Source of the DNA: Closterium sp. NIES-65
Lineage: Eukaryota; Streptophyta; Zygnematophyceae; Desmidiales; Closteriaceae
Assembly (NCBI GenBank): GCA_948144175.1
Contig: CANXME010002010.1
Coordinates: 434,001-498,000 of the forward strand
Direction of reading: 5' to 3'
Length of the DNA: 64,000 bases
Shown: in pieces, positions 46,096 to 56,839 of the stretch
How the letters are laid out: every line of letters begins with the position of its first letter
Position numbering within the stretch: position 1 is the stretch's first letter
The notes under the pieces: model-generated
What the model saw: the letters and a program-made list of their open reading frames with translations, nothing else
What the model was told of the DNA's origin: nothing
Databases searched by the model: none
Position numbers and translations under genes: made by a program

Positions 46096-49000
46096 ATGGC
46101 TCTGAAGTTCAACTTCTCCATTTTCACCATGGTGATACTAATTTGCCTTTTTGTATCCTTCTCGAATCTTGGGTAACTTCTTGAACCTCGTAATTGCTTT
46201 GGTTCATGCTTCTTCTGTCAGATTATTATATTGCTGATGCATATATTTAGGCTGTAGTGGGGTAGCCCATAGGGGGTACAACCCAATTAGGGTTGGTACT
46301 TGTACTTGTTTCATTTCATAGTGCATCATTTCTTCGCCTCTATCTCAACATGGTATCGAGCAGGTTCCCTAGTGGGAACTGTTCCTAGGGCCCACCCACT
46401 ATTTCGTCCTGCCCGGAGCGCGCTCTGCCCTAGCCCGAGTCGCGCTGGGCCTTTTTTTTCCCTTTGGCGGCCCGATCTCGTCGAGTCGCCCGCCTTTTTT
46501 TTTTGCGCGCCACTTCCGCGGCCTCGTCGCGCCGCCCCTAGACGGCCGCGCCGCGTCGCGCGCTGCCCCCCCTCTGACCCTCGCGACCCCGCCGTCCCCT
46601 TTGGCGGCCCCGCGATCGCCTGCGACGGCCCCGCCGTCCCCCCTATCGGCCCCTTCGCTGCGCTTAACGGCCCCGCCGTCCCCTCTGCCGGCCCCGCCGC
46701 TGCTTCAGACGGCCCCGCCGCTGCACCTGACGGCCCCGCCGTCCCCTCTGACGGCCCCGCCGTCCCCTCTGACGGCCCCGCCGTCCCCTCTGACGGCCCC
46801 GCCGTCCCCTCTGACGGCCCCGCCGTCCCCTCTGCCGGCCCCGCCGCTGCACCCGACGGCCCCGCCGTCCCCTCTGCCGGCCCCGCCGCTGCTTCAGACG
46901 GCCCCGCCGCTGCACCTGACGGCCGCGACGTCCCCTCTGCCGGCCCCGCCGCTGCTTCAGACGGCCCCGCCGCCGCACCTGACGGCCCCGCCTTCCCCTC
47001 TGACGGCCCCGCCACTGCACCTGCCGGCCCCGCTGCTGCACCTGCCGGCCCCGCTGCTGCACCTGCCGGCCCCGCTGCTGCACCTGACGGCCCCGCTGCT
47101 GCACCTGCCGGCCCCGCCGCCTCATCTCCCGGCCCCGCCGCCCCAGCAGCCGAGCCGCCGTAGCAGCCGAGCCGCCGTAGCAGCCAAGCCGCCCCAGTAG
47201 CCGAGCCGCCCCAGTAGCCGAGCCGCCCCAGCAGCCGAGCAGCCCCAGCAGCCGAGCCGCCCCAGCAGCCGTGCCGCCCGAGCCGCCGAGCTGCCCGAGC
47301 CGCCCAGCAGCCGAGCCGCCGAGCCGCCCGAGCCGCCCGAGCCGCCCGAGCCGCCTGCAACAGCCCGAGCCGCCTGCAAGAGTGCTAAGACCTTGTACGA
47401 CGCCGTTATTGCACGCTACTCCACCCCTGCCACTGCTGCACTGAGCCGCCTCATGCTACCGTACCTCTTTCCCGACCTTGCTGCTTTTGCCACAGTCGCC
47501 GACCTCATTACCCACCTGCGCACTAGTGACGCTCGCTTCCGCGCTGCACTTCCTGCTGAGTTCTGCGCCAAGAACCCCCCCCCCAAGTACTTCACTCTCT
47601 ACTACATTGTCACCCGCCTCCCTGACTCCCTTCGCGGAGTCAGGGACGACTTACTCTCAGTCTGCCCCACCACTCTCACTGTTGAGCTCCTCGAGAAGTC
47701 CCTCCTAGCAGCCGAGAAGAGCATTCTTGCTGTAGGGGCCCCTCGTGGTGACCCGCGCACCCCCATCTTTGAGGGGTGTTCCCCCTCCCCCCTCCTGCCC
47801 TCTGTCGCCTCTGCTGCCACGGCCGACCTCGTTGGTTTTGAGTCGGTCGGTGCGGCGTCTGCCCCCAGCGGGAGACGTCACTCTGGCAAGGGCAAGGGGG
47901 GCAGGGGCGGTGGGGGAGGCGGCGGGGGCGGTGGAGGCGGCGGTGGAGGCAGCGGAGGAGGTGAGGGTGGTAGCGGGAGTGGTGGCGGGAGTGGAGGTGT
48001 CAGCGGCGGCAGTGGAGGCGGGGGCGGCAGCGGCGGTGGTGGTGGGAGTGGAGGCGGAGGCGGTGGTGGCGGCGGCGACGGTGGGGGTGGCGGTGGCAGA
48101 GGAGGTGGCGGCGGCGGCGGGGGAGGCGGCGGAGGAGGCGGCGGAGGTCGTGGCTCGTCGCGGAGGAGTGGCTCCGGTGGTGGTCAGCGCCAGCAGCAGC
48201 AGCGTGGTCAGGAGACCCTCTCCCCGCAGCAGCTCCGTGAGTGGTACGCTGCACGTCAGAGGGGTGGGGGTCCTGGTCCGTGCACCTACGTCCTGCGCAC
48301 TGGCGACCGTGCGGGTGAGCCGTGTGGTGGTCCACACTCCGCCCAGCGCTGCTTCGGCCGCCTGACTGACGCCTGGCGCCGCCAGTTTCCTGATGCCTCT
48401 GGGATCCCTCGCTGGGACCAGCTGTCTAGGGCAGGAGTAGCTATCTTTGATCTTGACTTTGATGCTATTCTTCGTGCCATGTATGCTGTGACTATTAGTG
48501 AGGAGGGTGACTGTTACCGGTGTTTCTCGCCCGACCCGGGCATTAGTACTGCGGCTCCAGGTGCTGTTGAGGCTGCTGCTCTAGGTGTTGTTGAGGCTGC
48601 TGCTCTAGGTGCCAGTGAGTCTGTGTCCCCAGGTGCTGGTGAGTCTGCTCTCTCAGGTACAGCGTCGGCTCCGCCCTCTCTTACCTTCACTCTTGACTCA
48701 GGAGCGTCTCCCTCCTTCTTTCGAGACCGCACCACACTCACGCCGCTTAGTCGGCCTGTGGCAGTCTCCCTGGCGGACCCCTCTGGGGGTCCTGTTCTGT
48801 CTCGCTACTCCACTGTCCTTCCGTGCCCTGCGGTCCCGTCTGGCTCCCTGTCCGGTCTCTACCTCCCCTCGTTCTCTACGAACTTGGTGGCGGGTGCTGA
48901 CCTACAGGATGCAGTGGTTGACCAGTTCACCCCTGCACGCCGACGGGACACCCACTGCACGGACGCAGACACGGGTCGACACCTGACCACGTTCACACGT

Positions 49001-52000
49001 GGGCCTGAGTCTGCTCCCTTCTCGTGTCGCCTCCTGTCCCACGAGACCCTCCTGTGGCACCACAGGATGGGTCACCCCTCCCTGCCTCGTCTCCGGGGCA
49101 TGGCCTCTCGCCTTCTTGTCTCTGGTCTTCCCCGGTCCCTCCCTCCCCTCCCTCCGGGGCCTGGCCCTCCCTGTGTCCCCTGTGTCGAGGGTCGCCTGCG
49201 GGCTACCCCTCACTCCTCCCCGTTTCCTCCGACGGAGGCCCCGATGCAGACGCTTCACATGGACGTGTGGGGCCCAGCCCGCGTCCGTGGACAGGGTCAC
49301 AAGCGCTACTTCCTGCTTGTGGTTGACGACTACTCGTGTTACACCACGGTCTTCCCCTTGCGCAGCAAGGGTGAGGTCACTGAGGTGTTGATCGACTGGA
49401 TCCGCGCAGCTCGTCTCCAGCTCAGGCGGAGCTTCGGCTCGAACTTTCCTGTTTTGCGTCTGCACTCGGACAGAGGCGGAGAGTTCTCCTCCGGCCTTCT
49501 GCGAGCCTACTGTCGTGCACGAGGCATCCGCCAGACCTTCACGCTTCCGGACTCTCCACAGCAGAATGGGATTGCTGAGCTCCGCATCGGCATTGTCATG
49601 GACGTCGCCCGTACGTCCATGGTGCATGCGGCTGCCCCCCATTTTCTGTGGCCGTTTGCGGTTCGGTACGCCGCGCATCAGATCAACCTTCAGCCCAGGG
49701 TCTCCAGACCGGAGACCTCCTCAGCGTTGCTGTGGACGGGGAAGGTTGGCGATGCGTCGGCGTTCCGTGTCTGGGGATCTCGGGCGTTTGTCCGCGACTT
49801 GTCTGCGGACAAGCTGTCCCCTCGTGCTGCTCCTTGCATCTTCCTTGGTTTCCCCCCTGACGCACCTGGGTGGCAGTTTTACCACCCCACCTCTCGTCGT
49901 GTTCTGTCCTCCCAGGACGTCACGTTCGACGAGTCGGTTCCCTTCTACCGGCTCTTCCCCTACCGCACTCCGTCCCTCCCCCCGCCGCCCCTCTTCCTGG
50001 TCCCAGGTCCCCCCCCGGTAGACCCCCTCCCCCCTCAGGGTCCTGCCCCTTCAGGTGTGTCTCAGGTAGACGCGGTCGAGCCTGTCGAGGTCACTGGTGA
50101 CTCTGGTGCTGCTGCGGGTGCGGAGCCTCGGGGTGCTGAGACTGGGGGTGCTGAGCCTGGGGGTGCTGAGCCTGGGGGTGCTGAGACTGGGGGTGCTGAG
50201 CCTGGGGGTGCTGAGACTGGGGGTGCTGAGACTGGGGGTGCTGAGCCTGGGGGTGCTGAGCCTGGGGGTGCTGAGCCTGGGGGTGCTGGGCCTGGGGGTG
50301 CTGTGCCTGGGGGTGCTGAGCCTGGGGGTACTGCGTCTGGGAGTGCTGCGCCTGCTACTTCTTTTCCTGGTGGTTCTCCAGACCGTTCTTCGCGCCGCGA
50401 GCCGCTCTCTCATCTGGAGCTGCGTGAGTGGTTTGCCCGGCGCTGGAGGCGAGCTGCTGGAGCAGAGGGTGCTGCGGGTGCTGGAGGTTCTGTTGCTGCC
50501 GAGGGAGCTCGTACCACGGGTCCCGGAGGTGCTCGTACTGAGGGTACTGGAGCTGCCGGGCCCGGGGGTGCCTCTGGAGCTAGAGCTGCTGCGGGTGCTG
50601 GCGCTGAGACTACGACTATCGGTCCTACTGAGGGTACTTCTTGCGCTGCCGGAGGTGCTGGAGTTGGAGCTGCTACTGGTGCTGGTGCTGCCTCTGGAGG
50701 TGTTGGTGCTGTCCCTGCTGTCTCTGGCGGTGCTGCGCGGCCTCGGCCATACTTCGTCCCGCTCCTTCAGCAGGTTCTTGGTCTCCCGCCTTCCACTGGT
50801 CCTTCTCCTCCCGTAGAGTGTCCACAGCCTGTCCCGTCACAGTCCCAGTTACAGCCCGCCTCTCCCCTGCCTTCTCCTTCTCCCTACGCTGGTCCTACTG
50901 GAGGTCTTGCTGAGCGTCGTGAGCCTGCGTCCCGCCCTGCGTCGCCAGTCCGAGCTGCTCGCCCTAGTGGTCGCGGTTCGCGTCAGCGTCCTCCTCCTGT
51001 CCCTGGCACACACAGGATGTCTGTGCGTCCGTCCACTGCTCCTCTGTGTGCCCCTTTGCCTTCTCCTCCTCGGTCTTCTCTTCCTACACTTGCCGACCCG
51101 GAGTCGGACTCTCGCCGTGCTGCCAGTCCTACTGTCACGCGTCTTCTTGCTTCTCTTGTCACTGACCCTTCCTTTGAGTCCGCTGCTGCGTCTGCCCTAG
51201 TTGCTGAGCTGGTTGACTTTGCTGCTGCGTGTCGTCTAGACTACGCTGCCAGTCTTGTTGCTGAGTCTGCGTCTGCTGCGTCTGCGTCTGCCTGTCCTCC
51301 GTCCGTCGGGGGTGACTGTGCTCTTGGCACGGACGTCCTTGAGGACAGGCAGGAGGAGTTCCAGTGCTTTGCCGCCGCTTTGCCTCATCTTGTGTCCATG
51401 CTTGTTGCCCCTGAGGGAGACCCGGATGCTCTAGACATCCCGACCCCACGCTCTTACGCAGAGGCGATGGCCGGTCCCTACTCCTCTCAGTGGCAATCAG
51501 CCATGGACGCAGAGATGGCTTCCTGGAAGTCCACAGGCACCTACGTCGACGCTGTTCCCCCTCCTGGGGCGAACATTGTCAGTGGCATGTGGATTTTCAT
51601 GGTGAAGCGGCCGCCGGGTTCTCCGCCTGTCTTCAAGGCGCGCTACGTGGCTCGTGGCTTCAGTCAGCGACAGGGAGTTGACTTCTTTCAGACCTTCTCC
51701 CCGACCCCGAAGATGACCACTCTTCGGGTTCTACTGCACGTCGCTGCTCAGCGTGACTACGAGCTACACTCTCTTGACTTCAGCACTGCTTTCCTGCAGG
51801 GCCGCCTGCACGAGGAGATCTGGCTGCGCCGCCCTCCTGGCTTCACTGGGTCGTTCCCTCCTGGTACCCAGTGGAGCCTCCGGCGGCCAGTCTACGGTCT
51901 CCGCCAGGCGCCGCGTGAGTGGCACGACACACTGAGGACTACACTTGCGGCTCTTGGGTTTGCTCCTTCTACTGCTGACCCGTCGCTGTTTCTGCGCACC

Positions 52001-53899
52001 GACACCTCGCTGCCGCCGTTCTACATCCCCGTGTACGTCGACGACTTGGTCTTTGCCACTGCGGACACTGCCGCACTCGCCCACGTGAAGTCCGAGCTGT
52101 AGAAGAGACACACGTGCATAGACCTGGGTGAACTGCACTGCTACCTTGGCTTGCAGATCACCCGGGACAGAGCACGCCGCACCATTACCCTGACTCAGTC
52201 ACACATGGTGCAGCAGGTCCTTCAGCGCTTCGGCTTCACGTACTCCTCGCCTCAGTCCACTCCTCTGCCTACGGGACACTCGCTCTCAGCTCTGCCTTCG
52301 GATGAGTCCGTAGAGTCGAGTGGTCCGTATCCAGAGCTTGTGGGCTGCCTCATGTACCTGATGACTTGCACTCGACCTGACCTCGCATACCCTCTCAGCA
52401 TCTTAGCACGCTATGTTGCTCCCGGCCGTCACCGGAAGGAGCACATGGATGCAGCTAAGAGGGTGTTGCGCTACTTGTGCAGTACGTCGGGCATGGGGCT
52501 AGTGCTTGGAGGGCGTGAGCGGCCTGTGCTCACTGGGCACTCAGACGCTTCTTGGGCTGACGACCAGGCTACTCAGAGGTCGTCTCAGGGTTACACCTTC
52601 AGTCTTGGCTCTGGCTCTGTCTCTTGGCGCTCTACTCGCTCTTCTTCGGTTCTCAGCTCCAGCTGTGAGGCTGAGATCTACGCCACGGCCATGGCTGCCC
52701 AGGAGCTTCGCTGGCTCACCTACCTGCTGACCGACCTTGGAGAGCGGCCTCGTTCTCCTCCAGTGCTGTACGTCGACAACAAGGCAACCATTGCCTTGTG
52801 TCAGGAGCACAGACTGGAGCACAGGACGAAGCACATTGCTCTGCGCTACTTCCTTGCTCGAGAGCTGCAGCAGCGTGGTCAGCTTCGCCTGCGTTTCGTG
52901 GCCACTGAGGCCAATACTGCTGATGTGTTCACCAAGGCACTTCCGCCTCGTGACCATCAGCGCTTTTGCACTTTACTAGGCCTTGTGCCCACTGGGCCTC
53001 ACTTGCTTGCCTCTTGACCTTGCTTGTACTGCTGCATATATATATCCTTGCTCTTGCTTGTTTAGCACTGTTATATAGATATGCTCTGCTGCATGTGAAC
53101 TGGCCTTGTGGCCTTGACCTTGTGCTCGGAATTTGTGTGGTATCCTTGTGATCCACCCTGAGCTTGCTTTGCATTGCTTTGCTTTGCTTGACTGGTCTTG
53201 TGACCCCTTGCTCTCCCCCACTTTGCCTATGGGGGTGTGTCAGATTATTATATTGCTGATGCATATATTTAGGCTATAGTGGGGTAGCCCATAGGGGGTA
53301 CAACCCAATTAGGGTTGGTACTTGTACTTGTTTCATTTCATAGTGCATCATTTCTTCGCCTCTATCTCAACATCTTCCTGTCTAACCATTTTGTACAGGG
53401 TCTCAGCCAAACGGCACAAGATCAAGAGCCACAAGAATGTCAAACTTACACTGACAAGCCGCGTTATGAACTCTGGACCTTCCATGGTGTTTGATGCTGG
53501 GGTCGAGGATCATATGTCAATAGATGCAGACGGACGCGAATTTTACATCTTTGAGGACGACTCACGAAGTACGTGTTTTCAACATGTAACACACGATTAT
53601 CTGTTATTTGCTTCCTAACATTGTAACTCGGATGCGTGGCAGCTGCTCGTGTGCGATCTTCATCACGTTATCCAACAGGAACTACATTCTCAGGAGACGT
53701 GATGATCCCTAGTGGTGCAACGAGTGGCATTGTGTCATCTTTCTACTTGTCCTCACTCAAAGGAAGCACAACGCAAGACGAGATTGACTTCGAATGGCTT
53801 GGCAAGAACAACATGCAGGTTCAGACGAACTACTACGTCAATGGGTAAGTTCCTTTTTCTTAACAAGTTGTTTTCATTCTTTCTTTCTTTCTTTCTTTT

Positions 53900-53971
<72 letters not shown>

Positions 53972-54110
53972 TGTTTCTTGGGATAAGCAATAAACTGTTA
54001 TGTTAACATTTCGTCAGAGTTGGTGGACACGAGCTGGTCGTTGACCTAGGCTTCGACGCCAGCCAGAGCTTTCATACCTACGCCATTACATACGACGATG
54101 ACAAGATTCA
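46096..54110 (+). CDS. GH16 (XTH-like) hydrolase, exons 1-4, 3' part not found
   Basis: Join 46096-46172, 53399-53568, 53643-53844, 54018-54110; all introns are GT..AG and phases agree. Exon 1 encodes a signal peptide (MALKFNFSIFTMVILICLF). Exon 3 holds DEIDFEWLG (about 53777-53803), the GH16 catalytic motif whose two Glu act as nucleophile and acid/base; plant xyloglucan endotransglucosylases usually read DEIDFEFLG. QTNYYVNG and SFHTYAITYDDDKI follow, as in that family. The product would be secreted and act on cell-wall beta-glucans. The usual VDG-type strand and C-terminal Cys-rich XTH domain were not found downstream. Intron 1 carries copia D in the same orientation, and the following intron or 3' flank carries a TRIM, so the gene may be disrupted. 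Confidence 0.8.
46216..46350 (+). repeat. 5' LTR of copia D
   Basis: 135 bp, TGTCAGATTATT to TATCTCAACA, followed directly by the primer-binding site. Confidence 0.95.
46550..47380 (+). repeat. minisatellite leader of copia D
   Basis: About 20 variants of a 20-21-bp unit (CCCCGCCGTCCCCTCTGACG) at 46600-47130, then CAGCAGCCGAGCCGCCC-type units to 47370. In the frame of the polyprotein it would read Pro/Ala/Ser-rich, open except for TAG at 47198-47200, where neighbouring repeat units have CAG. Confidence 0.8.
47381..53017 (+). CDS. copia Gag-Pol polyprotein of D, one frame with one TAG
   Basis: The frame matches C2 from CKSAKTLYDAVIARYS (C2: QCKTAQALYD) to LLAS and TGA 53015-53017. It carries Gag, a longer polyglycine tract (47905-48155), the Cys-His finger, protease (DSGASPSFF), pre-integrase HHRMGH..CVPC, integrase (DVWGP, SDRGGEF, QNGIAEL), [10 protein letters not shown] repeats (50125-50335), RT with YVDDL and RNase H. 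The single stop is TAG 52100-52102 (EL-stop-KRH), where C1 and C2 have CAG. The roughly 110 N-terminal Gag residues of C1 and C2 are missing: the repeat leader runs straight into this frame, so the true start is unclear. Confidence 0.87.
53238..53372 (+). repeat. 3' LTR of copia D
   Basis: 135 bp, 134 of 135 positions identical to the 5' LTR by eye. Confidence 0.95.
53877..53975 (+). repeat. (TTTC)n microsatellite in GH16 intron 3
   Basis: About 24 copies of TTTC with one TTTTTC interruption, between the donor at 53845 and the acceptor at 54017. Confidence 0.93.
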
Positions 54111-54317
54111 GTGAGTAAACGTTTTCTCGTCCTACTGTTCTTAACGTTCCTACTCTGCAAAAAATATTACGTCACAATCCATTCCCAAATCTGGGTTTTC
54201 CCCAAGCATACGCGCTCACCATTGCACAGGGATTGACTTAGGTAACTCGATGTATTGTTTTTGGAGAAGAACAATGCTGAACGAATGACGTGGGGGTGGA
54301 AACAATGTCCCCCCTAC

Positions 54318-54664
54318 TGTCAGAATCCCAACCACTAGACCATTGGGATAAAAGGGCTTGTTTGTGTAGCGGGTGAGTGCGCCCATAACCCCCCAGGCCG
54401 ACGTGCCTGTAACCCTTCCCTAGGATCAATCAGGGATCACCAGTGGACCTGTGACACCCCCCCGCACTGGGATGCCCGAAGTGCATACACCAGGATTCGA
54501 ACCCGAGATCTTCGCTCTGATACCATGTCAGAATCCCAACCACTAGACCATTGGGATAAAAGGGCTTGTTTGTGTAGCGGGTGAGTGCGCCCATAACCCC
54601 CCAGGCCAACGTGCCTGTAACCCTTCCCTAGGATCAATCGGGGATCACCAGTGGACCTCTGACA
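54318..54664 (-). mobile_element. intact TRIM element (347 bp)
   Basis: Two 139-bp LTRs (54318-54456 and 54526-54664) flank 69 bp. Perfect 5-bp duplication CCTAC (54313-54317 and 54665-54669). In element sense the internal part begins with the primer-binding site TGGTATCAGAGC (complement of 54514-54525) and ends with a G-rich tract (GTGCGGGGGGGTG). LTRs differ at a few bases (ATCAGGGATC versus ATCGGGGATC, CTGTGACA versus CTCTGACA). No coding capacity. A-box-like TGGTCTAGTGG in the LTR and B-box-like GGTTCGAATCC in the internal part are about 44 nt apart. Confidence 0.94.
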
Positions 54665-54669
54665 CCTAC

Positions 54670-56839
54670 CCCATTGTCTCAGCAGCTATCTGCAGTTCGA
54701 ATCTCAACAGCCCCGCACATGCCAATTTGGTTTGGTACAGCATATATTATACGGTTGTGCTGGATGTAAAGCGGTGCAATTGCGTTACAGTGATCCTAAA
54801 CTTTGGTTCACTGTTTGATTCACGTCGGCAGAAAGTTGCGGCTTCAGATAGTAACGATTGCGACTGTGACGAATTCAGATAAGGCTTTGCTGACGCGTCA
54901 TAAAACAATGCGTCAGATCCCTGTGGCGTCACACTCAAATGTGACAGCGCGGATGCACATCTGCCTTGTGGGTGATTTGGCGCTCAATTGAAAATTTCGT
55001 ATGTTACTTCGCCTAGGTTTCGCCAATACGCACGTGCGAAACGACACCACGGTAATGCCTTTTGATGTGTGAGACAGTTCTCACCCTCGCCATTCAAACT
55101 TCATCCACAGCCCAACTCTCGCATTCATTCACTCGTATCAGTTTCCATGTTCCGTTTTCCTCAGCTTGTGCGGTTCTCCAGCAGAGAGCGTTTTATTTCT
55201 GACGTGTACGATACTAAGTCCGCTGTCTATATTCCGTTCGTCTTACTTCCTCCCTCTGGCAGAATGTTGAAAGGCTACCGCGGCTGGTCGCGATGTTCGT
55301 ACGGTCTCGCGCCCTACACTCGTTGGTCCATTCATGTGCAAAATATGGTACGTTTTTGTTACAAGCAAGTACTACGTAGGCTAATGCGACTTCGTGAATA
55401 TCTATTCCTGTACAGAAATAACCCGCGCGCGACATCGCGGATACTATTATCGCCATACTTTTTCCACTTTCGATTACTCTTCATCGCTATGATATCGCCG
55501 AGTTTATCCTTTTTTCTAACACAACAATAGCAAAGCTGGTAGGTTCATTTTGTGGTTTTTGTGGCAACCATCCTGTCGTGGCTCTTTGCTGACCTAGTAT
55601 GCTGCCTGTGTTGGTGCTGAGTGCAGAACGTTCTTCCTGCTGTAACGGTAAGTGGTTCGTTCAGGCAGATAGGAGTCTGATAATGGATGCTGCTTTTAGA
55701 TATTTCTAAGTGTCTGCAGCTACCACCATTTTCTAGGAGAGATCTGTTCGGTTGTCCCGCAGTTGTACGATTCACCGATGAGCATATAAAATGTAATCTG
55801 TATTTATATTATATAAGTGTTTGAGGTTTATGATTTCATCAAATATATAGTTACCACTTTAGCCCTTCCCAAAACTCAAGAAATCTCCCGTTTGCTGCAG
55901 TGAGGATGATCAATGTTGGCGGTTTGGTGAAGCATTCCTTGCCGAGCCTGCGGAAGATTGCCCAAGCAAACCTTGCAAATCTACGGAAATGCACAAAGTT
56001 ACTAAAAACAGACCTCCTAGATTGGTTGCCGAACCTGCTAAGCACACCTCTAAGAATCCCCATGAGCAATCCCGCAACGAACACCTCAGCGGAATTCGGT
56101 CGACGGACCCGAATTGCCAGTGTCGTCGAGGGAGGTCGTCAAAGCCTGGGCTGACGGGGCGGAGCACTGACGCGCGTGCGGGCCCGCCAGCCTGGCCCAG
56201 GGCTGGGCCGGGCGCACGACCGCCGCCCCGCAGCCCCGCCCCGAACGTGAACAGCGGCCCACGTTACCGGGTGGGGTCGGCGAGCTGGCGACACCTCGCG
56301 CGTGGGAAAATTACCCTCGCGCGAAGGCAGCCCACGCGCGCCACCTGCCCGCGAGGTCCTAGTAACCCATCGCGGCCTGCCCGGACGGGCAGGCGAGGGC
56401 CAGGCGAAAAGTCGGGGCCCCCTCGGGACACTCGACAACTTCGCGACCCGTTGCGGTGACGCCACGTGTTCGCCCGCCTGCTTCGCATCGGGCAACATGC
56501 AGAATTTGATACATTGCGAATTCAATTCGGGACATCGCGAATTCGATGTCGATCGCTTCGCGGCGCACGTTTCTCGCTACGGGGCGTGACATCGACTTGC
56601 TGGCTCGGCGGCGAATGAGGACTTGTGCCACTTGTGCACGACCCCGCCAAACCCCGCCGAGGCAGGCACCACGAGGGCCGGGCGATGCCTCGACCGTTCC
56701 TGTGGGGCACCGACCCCCTTTTCTTGGTGGAAGGGGGCATCGCTCCTCATTTTCGGCATCTCGTTTCCCTTTCCAACTTTTCCCCAGCTCTGCGCCTTCT
56801 CCCACATTTCACGTCCCTTAGCCGCTTCCCTTCCCCGCC
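54670..56839. other. intergenic region without recognised gene
   Basis: 54670-55900 is AT-balanced and holds only short open frames with no recognisable motif (for example 55069-55530). From about 56130 the sequence becomes CpG-rich, with a CGAATTCG-containing imperfect palindrome near 56517-56553, and probably holds the promoter of the gene starting at 56840. I could not find further GH16 exons here. Confidence 0.45.

Larger units (their letters stand above)
46216..53372 (+). mobile_element. full-length young copia element D (in intron 1 of the GH16 gene)
   Basis: 135-bp LTRs at 46216-46350 and 53238-53372 differ at one base (GGCTGTAG versus GGCTATAG). Perfect 5-bp duplication TCTTC (46211-46215 and 53373-53377). 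Primer-binding site TGGTATCGAGCA at 46351-46362; purine tract TATGGGGGTG before the 3' LTR. It is a sister of C1 and C2 by protein but has its own LTR type, sharing only the core TAGTGGGGTA..CCCATAGGGGG. Confidence 0.96.

Noticed and set aside
53712-54006. Ser/Phe-rich frames over the TTTC microsatellite
   Set aside because: The stretch is intronic, bounded by a GTAAG donor and a CAG acceptor that fit the GH16 phases.
54228-54317. A fifth GH16 exon after the acceptor-like CACAG at 54230
   Set aside because: The translation has no resemblance to the expected strand after KIQ, and the frame closes quickly unless TAG is read as sense.
55069-55530. 153-residue open frame as a gene
   Set aside because: No recognisable motif, no clear promoter, and composition like the flanking non-coding DNA.
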